From Linum tenue (taxonomy: Eukaryota > Streptophyta > Magnoliopsida > Malpighiales > Linaceae), in assembly GCA_946122785.1 (NCBI GenBank), contig CAMGYJ010000002.1:17086492-17150491 (forward strand): DNA of 64,000 bases. The letters run 5' to 3'. The notes beneath the pieces were generated by a model that saw only the letters and a program-made list of their open reading frames with translations, was not told the origin of the DNA and ran no database searches. Position 1 is the stretch's first letter, and every line of letters begins with the position of its first letter. This document shows positions 58,930 to 64,000 of the stretch, in pieces. The translations under genes were made by a program, and so were the position numbers.

Positions 58930-61900
58930 ATGGCGGATCTCAAAGAGCGGTTGCTTCCACCAAAAACAGCATCAGCAGTAAACCTTAGGGATGGGTCATA
59001 TAGGCCGTCAGCTTCTGGTCGTCAGCCATTTCAAGGGGTGGATGTTATGGGTTTGAAGAAACGTGGGCAGGGACTTAGGTCTTGGATACGGGTTGATTCA
59101 TCTGGCAACTCCCAGATTATCGAGGTTGACAAGTTTACTATGATGAGGCGCTGTGATTTACCTGCCCGCGATCTTCGCCTGCTCGACCCTCTGTTTGTCT
59201 ACCCTTCGACGATTCTTGGACGAGAGAAGGCTATAGTTGTGAACTTAGAGCAGATTAGGTGCATAATTACAGCTGATGAGGTTCTACTTCTGAATTCGCT
59301 TGACAACTATGTGCTGCAGTATGTGGTAGAGCTGCAACGGCGACTGACTACAGCTGGAGTAGGTGAGGTTTGGCAGTCGGAAGGTCCGGAATTGAATAGA
59401 AGGAGGAGTAGTAGGATTTACGATAGTGTTTTTGGCACTCCATCCCCGGATTATTTGCCGTTTGAGTTTAAGGCACTCGAGGTTGCTCTGGAGGCTGCCT
59501 GCACTTTCCTTGATTCTCAGGTGTGTGATTGAAAAGAATTTCAACTTGGTTTGCTCCATCAATCTGATATCTACTTGCCCAAACACATACATATGAAGTG
59601 CTTTAATATTTCATAGTGACTGTTTCTTTGCACTCTCTGGCTATTTGGTTGATATGTAGTGCAACTCTTGGAAATAACCGAATCAAGTCGTTCATTGTAT
59701 TAGATGGAACATACCTGCTACTGCTTTGTAACCCAAGTAAAAAAGTGAGGTTATTGTTAAGAATTTTGCATGCCCTTTACCTAGCATCTTCATAGACGCT
59801 CACGTAGATTGATTTTATTCATGGTTCAGGGATAATTTGTAAGTCTCAATGGGAGAATCGAAGTTGAACATTGGGCTCTTTTGTTCTTGTTGACTGCCTG
59901 TATAGACCATTTGCTTTGCTAGTCTGTCTTGAGGTTAAACCCAGCATTTAGCTGTCTAATTGTAGTTCCTCATTAGTTGTTCATACTGATAAAACGGATA
60001 AGGTTATAAGTATTTGCTAGCAGTTCTTCAATAATATGCTCAGGTATTTAGGTTCTTGCATGGATATCCTCATTGGATGTAAGGGGCATTCTAGTATATT
60101 GACCAGTTGTACATATTATAAGAACCTCCTTTATAAAGTTGGGTTCTGGGTTTGGTGCAATGTATAGATTATATGTCTTAAGGCTTCATGCATATGACTT
60201 AGTTTGCATATGCTATGTAAGAAGTAATGCTCAAAAGTTTTAAATGTCCCTGTTTGTCCCATTATATGCCGGAGTTAAATTTTTATGAATTTTGCGCTGT
60301 AAAGCTTAATGCTCCCAGCTAGGGGCTGTAAAGAACTTGTAATCCATTGTCTCTCAAAATTCTTCCTTGAGAAGATTCAGGGTTGATTATCGTAGGAAGA
60401 GTTGGGGTGAAAAGATCGTCGGTCATAATGTCTCCTCAATTCGTTTTCTTCTTGGAACTTTTTCACTCAGTTGTTCCTTTCATCACAAAATAACGATTGT
60501 ATTCATACTGGAACTGGAACTGGAACACCAGCATTCAACGAAAAATAAAATAAAATGGAACACCAGCATGGCGTCCTCATTATTAATATGTTCTGTATAT
60601 GTTGCTCCTGTCCATATACATTTGAGATATTATCTGCCTAATTGGAGTAATAAGAGCCTTTTGCTCAGGTAGGTTTCGCTTGTCCAGGTACATGTAACAA
60701 ATTGATCATCTGCCAAATTATTTCCAGTTAGTTTTTTCTTAGTCATATATATGTAGGAAATTGAAAATCTGCCTACTAGGAGTAACGAGAGAGCATTGTG
60801 CTCTATTAGGTCTTGTTTGGTCTGCTATCTTTCATTCTTTAAAATTCTGCTGCGATTTAAGTCGGTGATTTTATTTCATATAATCAAAGGCAGCAGAGTT
60901 AGAGATTGAAGCCTACCCATTGCTAGATGAACTGACATCCAAGATCAGCACACTCAATTTGGAACGAGTGCGTCGATTAAAAAGCAGACTTGTAGCTTTA
61001 ACCAGAAGAGTCCAGAAGGTAAAAGGCATCCCAATTTTTCCTCCAAAACTCTGGATGTGAACATTCGTTAAAATATGGTTGTGTTCTCTTGCATCTCTCT
61101 TGGGCCATACAATCCAGGTTAGGGATGAGATAGAGCAGCTGATGGATGATGATGGAGATATGGCTGAAATGTACCTCACTGAAAAGAAAAGCCGAATGGA
61201 GTCATCGTTTTATGAACAGGGCTCTATAGGATTCAAGTCAAATGATGGAGGGGTATCCGCTTCAGCTCCAGTTTCCCCTGTTTCTTCACCACCTGATTCC
61301 AGGCGGCTGGAGAAGTGCTTGAGTATTGCTAGGAGTCGACATGAAAGCATGAGGAGCTCAGAAAGCGGTACTGAGAGTATAGAGGAGTTGGAAATGTTGC
61401 TGGAAGCATATTTTGTGGTCATTGATAGTACCTTAAACAAGTTGACATCGGTAAGAGCAGCTCACCTTTTTTTTTTCCTTCTCTCATTCCTTTCGCTTGT
61501 TGGCTCGCTGCAATATTTGTTTTCTGATGATCCACTTTGTGTTCAGTTGAAGGAGTACATTGATGACACTGAAGATTTCATCAATATCCAGCTGGTACCT
61601 CTCTTTGTCCCTGTTCCAGCTTCTTATCTCGTCAAATAGAAGCACACAATAGAAGTAAAGCTATAGTTGGATCAAATAGAGGCGCAAGATTCTAAGTGAT
61701 CTGGAACTTGAACCCTGGAAACATTAAGCGAGAGTTTACATTCTGAGTGGGTGACGAAATTAATAGCAGCTGTCCACGTCGTTTGATTTTGTACTAAGTT
61801 GAGATTCGTGGTTTTGCAGGATAACGTCAGAAATCAGCTGATCCAATTCGAGCTGATACTCACTACTGCTACATTCGTCGTGGCGATTTTTGGGGTAGTA

Positions 61901-62050
61901 GCAGGTGTCTTCGGCATGAACTTTGCGATACCTCTGTTTGATTACCCAGGTGCTTTTAAGTGGGTGCTTATGATCACAGCAGTGTGCGGGATTACCATAT
62001 TCTGTGCATTTGTATGGTTCTTCAAGTACAGAAGACTCATGCCGCTATAG
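58930..62050 (+). CDS. MRS2-1: MRS2/MGT magnesium transporter, MRS2-1-like
   Basis: This is a CorA-superfamily Mg2+ channel; plant members of this group usually sit in the vacuolar membrane. Exons are 58930-59520, 60890-61018, 61118-61450, 61547-61594 and 61820-62050, in frame, 443 residues, close to the usual length for MRS2-1. The start MADLKERLLPP at 58930 matches family N-termini. The long cytosolic part contains GLRSWIRVD, RRCDLPARDLRLLDPLFVYP and LLNSLDNYVLQYVVELQRRL. Coiled-coil-like helices lie at about 220-250. The signature GMN is at 399-401, after TM1 (about 380-398), and TM2 is about 413-433. The C-terminus, WFFKYRRLMPL, is basic and cytosolic. The first intron is long (about 1.37 kb) and AT-rich. 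No lesion is seen. LINE-B lies about 650 bp upstream. Assignment to the MRS2-1 branch rests on N-terminal similarity and is not tested by a tree. Confidence 0.96.
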
Positions 62051-63274
62051 AAACAGCATTATAGAAATATAGATGTTGCTATTCGCACTCCGAACAGTGT
62101 CTGAAAGACTTCCTATATTATAGTTGCAAATGTCTCTGTAATAGGGATTTGTCGATGGATCGAGGACCGTGGCAAGGTGCCTCTCCATCTCCCTCTCTTT
62201 TGTTTGAGCATTATTTGGAAAGATCAATGAGAACAGCACATAGAGCTTAGCTTAATGTGATCAATTGGCAGGGTGTATGATATCATGTTTGGATCCCTTT
62301 TGGAAAGGGATAATGAAACTTCAAGTCCATGAACAACTTATAGCAAACATCACTCCTGCTCTCATTTCTTACAACCCTAAATATCGTTTTCAAAGCCAAA
62401 TGTCTAGGAAGGAAGTGGAGCAGCGAAATTGTCGGGTCTTCATCGGCGAGTCTCGTCGGCAACACAAAATCGACTGTGAAAGAGGCAAGCGGCTGTAGGC
62501 TAGGTGTATGATAGTAGTGATGCCATTGTTGAGTGAACAATTACCTCATTTTTGTGGCTCAATTTTAATGAGTCAGATTTGTTTAAGCTTTCTGCAAGTA
62601 AAGAAAACTCAAGAAAGGACTTGATTGTTAGGATATAAATAGTTCAACGATGTGTTGTGGAAAAGTCCCAAGTTAAGGGACAGATTTGTTAGATGTATCA
62701 AGTAGAGGCGTTACATTGGTAATAAGCCTTTTCTTTGTTCGCCGTTCACTACTGTCCGGGGCTTTGAACTTTGATCTCACTATCTGTTCCTCGCTCGCGT
62801 TCCCGCTTTCTTGGTCGCCGACTCGCCGTCGCACCTCTTGTCGGTCTCCTCAATCGCCATTGTTTGCACTGTTCTCCGGTTGGCGAAACGAAGCAATTTC
62901 GTCTTCTGTAGGTATTTCATTGCAGGGAAGTCGAGGGCTTCCTCGCATCCTGATCTGCTGTCTTTCACTTTCTTCTACTAAAGCCACCAAACGATCACCT
63001 CCGCTAGAAGTACGTTTTCCCTCTCTCTGTTCTCTCTTCCTTAGATTCCAAAACTGGAGAGTAAAAGGAAATGCGAGCTTCCTGAATCCGAAAGCTAACA
63101 GTGGTATCATTAGCAGTAGATTTGATTCAGGTAGACGATAGATCTCCCTGATTGTGTTCCGAGATTCCCCGCCTTTGAATTGTTCGAACTCTCTCTCCTA
63201 GAACTAGAAATTAAGTAATTAACTATCTGAAAGTTTGAGTTCATTCATTTTGGTTGGTTGAACTTTGAAGGGAT
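62051..63274. other. MRS2 3' flank and TRAPPC2 leader
   Basis: Contains the end of the MRS2 transcript, a short intergenic space and the 5' UTR of the next gene; a possible 5'-UTR intron donor (CAGGTAGAC) lies near 63128. Open frames at 62265 and 62686 have no recognised domain. Confidence 0.5.
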
Positions 63275-63916
63275 ATGGCGACCACTGCGTCATTTATCAT
63301 CGTGAGCCGGAATGACATCCCGATATATGAAGCTGAAGTTGGATCTGCTACTAAAGTAAATTGATCTCTGCTCCCGATCTTTTGCTATTGTTCATTTGCT
63401 TGCAATCCATATAGCCATTTTCGTTTTGAATTCTTCATGAACATATATGAAATTGGAACCTTTGGATTGGGCATGTCGATCTTCTGGATAGATTAGCTTT
63501 CGGATGGAACTTTGTGCAATTCAGCATTGCATTTTTCTTGAGTGTATGAAAACCCAGTAGACGAAAAGCTGATGAGAAGTTACTTTGATGGTGGTTCTTC
63601 GATGCCCTGGATTTGACATTTCGTGTTTCGCTTTTGGATCATGACTACAGAGAGAGGATGCAGCTCAGTTGCATCAATTTGTACTACATGCAGCGTTAGA
63701 TATTGTTCAGGACCTCGCTTGGACCACTAGTGCCATGTATTTTCCTATCTTCTCAACCCCTGTTCTCTTCATTCATCAATGCAGTTTTAATTTTATGTTC
63801 TAGTGTTATCGTTTATCAAATGATCCTTGACGGTTCATTTCCTTGCTTGTGTAACAGGTTCTTGAAAAACATTGACAGGTTCAACGACCTGGTGGTATCG
63901 GTGTATGTTACAGCTG
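63275..63916 (+). CDS. TRAPPC2/Sedlin (Trs20) homologue, 5' part only
   Basis: This is a core subunit of the TRAPP tethering complexes acting in ER-Golgi and related vesicle traffic. Three exons are inside the window: 63275-63355 (MATTASFIIVSRNDIPIYEAEVG begins the longin-type fold), 63651-63736 (REDAAQLHQFVLHAALDIVQ) and 63858-63916 (FLKNIDRFNDLVVSVYVTAG). Phases agree at each junction. The third donor is G|GTCATAT, and the remaining half of the protein lies beyond the window. The start matches the conserved N-terminus of the family (aromatic-IIV-x-RNDIPIYE). Nothing is broken in the visible part. It follows MRS2 on the same strand. Confidence 0.93.
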
Positions 63917-64000
63917 GTCATATCCTTTTTATATATTGATTCCCTTTATCATCGCCGTTGCTAGTATCTTAAGTAGTAGTTATTCGCAAGGATTAACTAG

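Noticed and set aside
62265..63141. Open frames between MRS2 and TRAPPC2
   Set aside because: They overlap the presumed UTRs and have no recognised domain; 62686-63141 fits a 5' leader better.

Overview
This is a stretch of flowering-plant (eudicot-type) nuclear DNA. The evidence is intron-rich genes with GT-AG junctions and AT-rich introns, a double B-box gene, a plant GH1 beta-glucosidase with the usual 13 exons, a plant MRS2-type Mg2+ channel, L1-type LINEs with zf-RVT and RNase H tails, and CACTA, PIF/Harbinger, MULE, hAT and Helitron-like sequences. I cannot name the species.

Layout. 1-2473: low-complexity and duplicated non-coding DNA, including a (GA)n tract of about 52 units. 2474-6495: a non-autonomous CACTA element carrying intron-containing pieces of an APETALA2-type gene. 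7888-14493: a LINE (LINE-A, minus strand) with both ORFs open and a 17-bp target-site duplication (TSD). 14650-15113: a hAT-type MITE. About 15740-17143: a deleted LINE remnant (LINE-C). 17875-20923: the beta-glucosidase gene, with a Helitron-like 3' end just past its poly(A) signal. 21239-30540: gene-poor, with several foldback elements. About 31150-33690: a decayed MULE transposase split by a second hAT MITE. 34304-39703: a complete PIF/Harbinger element with transposase, Myb/SANT-like and extra GRF-zinc-finger genes. 41333-42663: a BBX18/19-like gene (minus), with a solo LTR upstream. 44390-45487: a repeat-rich element containing twin hairpins. About 47800-52372: two loci related to RPA70 OB folds, the first a pseudogene. 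53135-58269: a second LINE (LINE-B), damaged, with a TSD of about 15 bp. 58930-62050: MRS2-1-like gene. 63275 to the end: the first three exons of TRAPPC2/Sedlin.

The host genes visible are a secreted beta-glucosidase, a B-box regulator, a Mg2+ transporter and a TRAPP trafficking subunit. They show no shared pathway or operon. Most of the window is mobile-element DNA at different stages of decay, from LINE-A (both ORFs open) to the MULE (frameshifts, stops and a nested insertion). Exon positions were read by eye from splice sites and reading frames. TSDs and terminal repeats were matched directly in the sequence.
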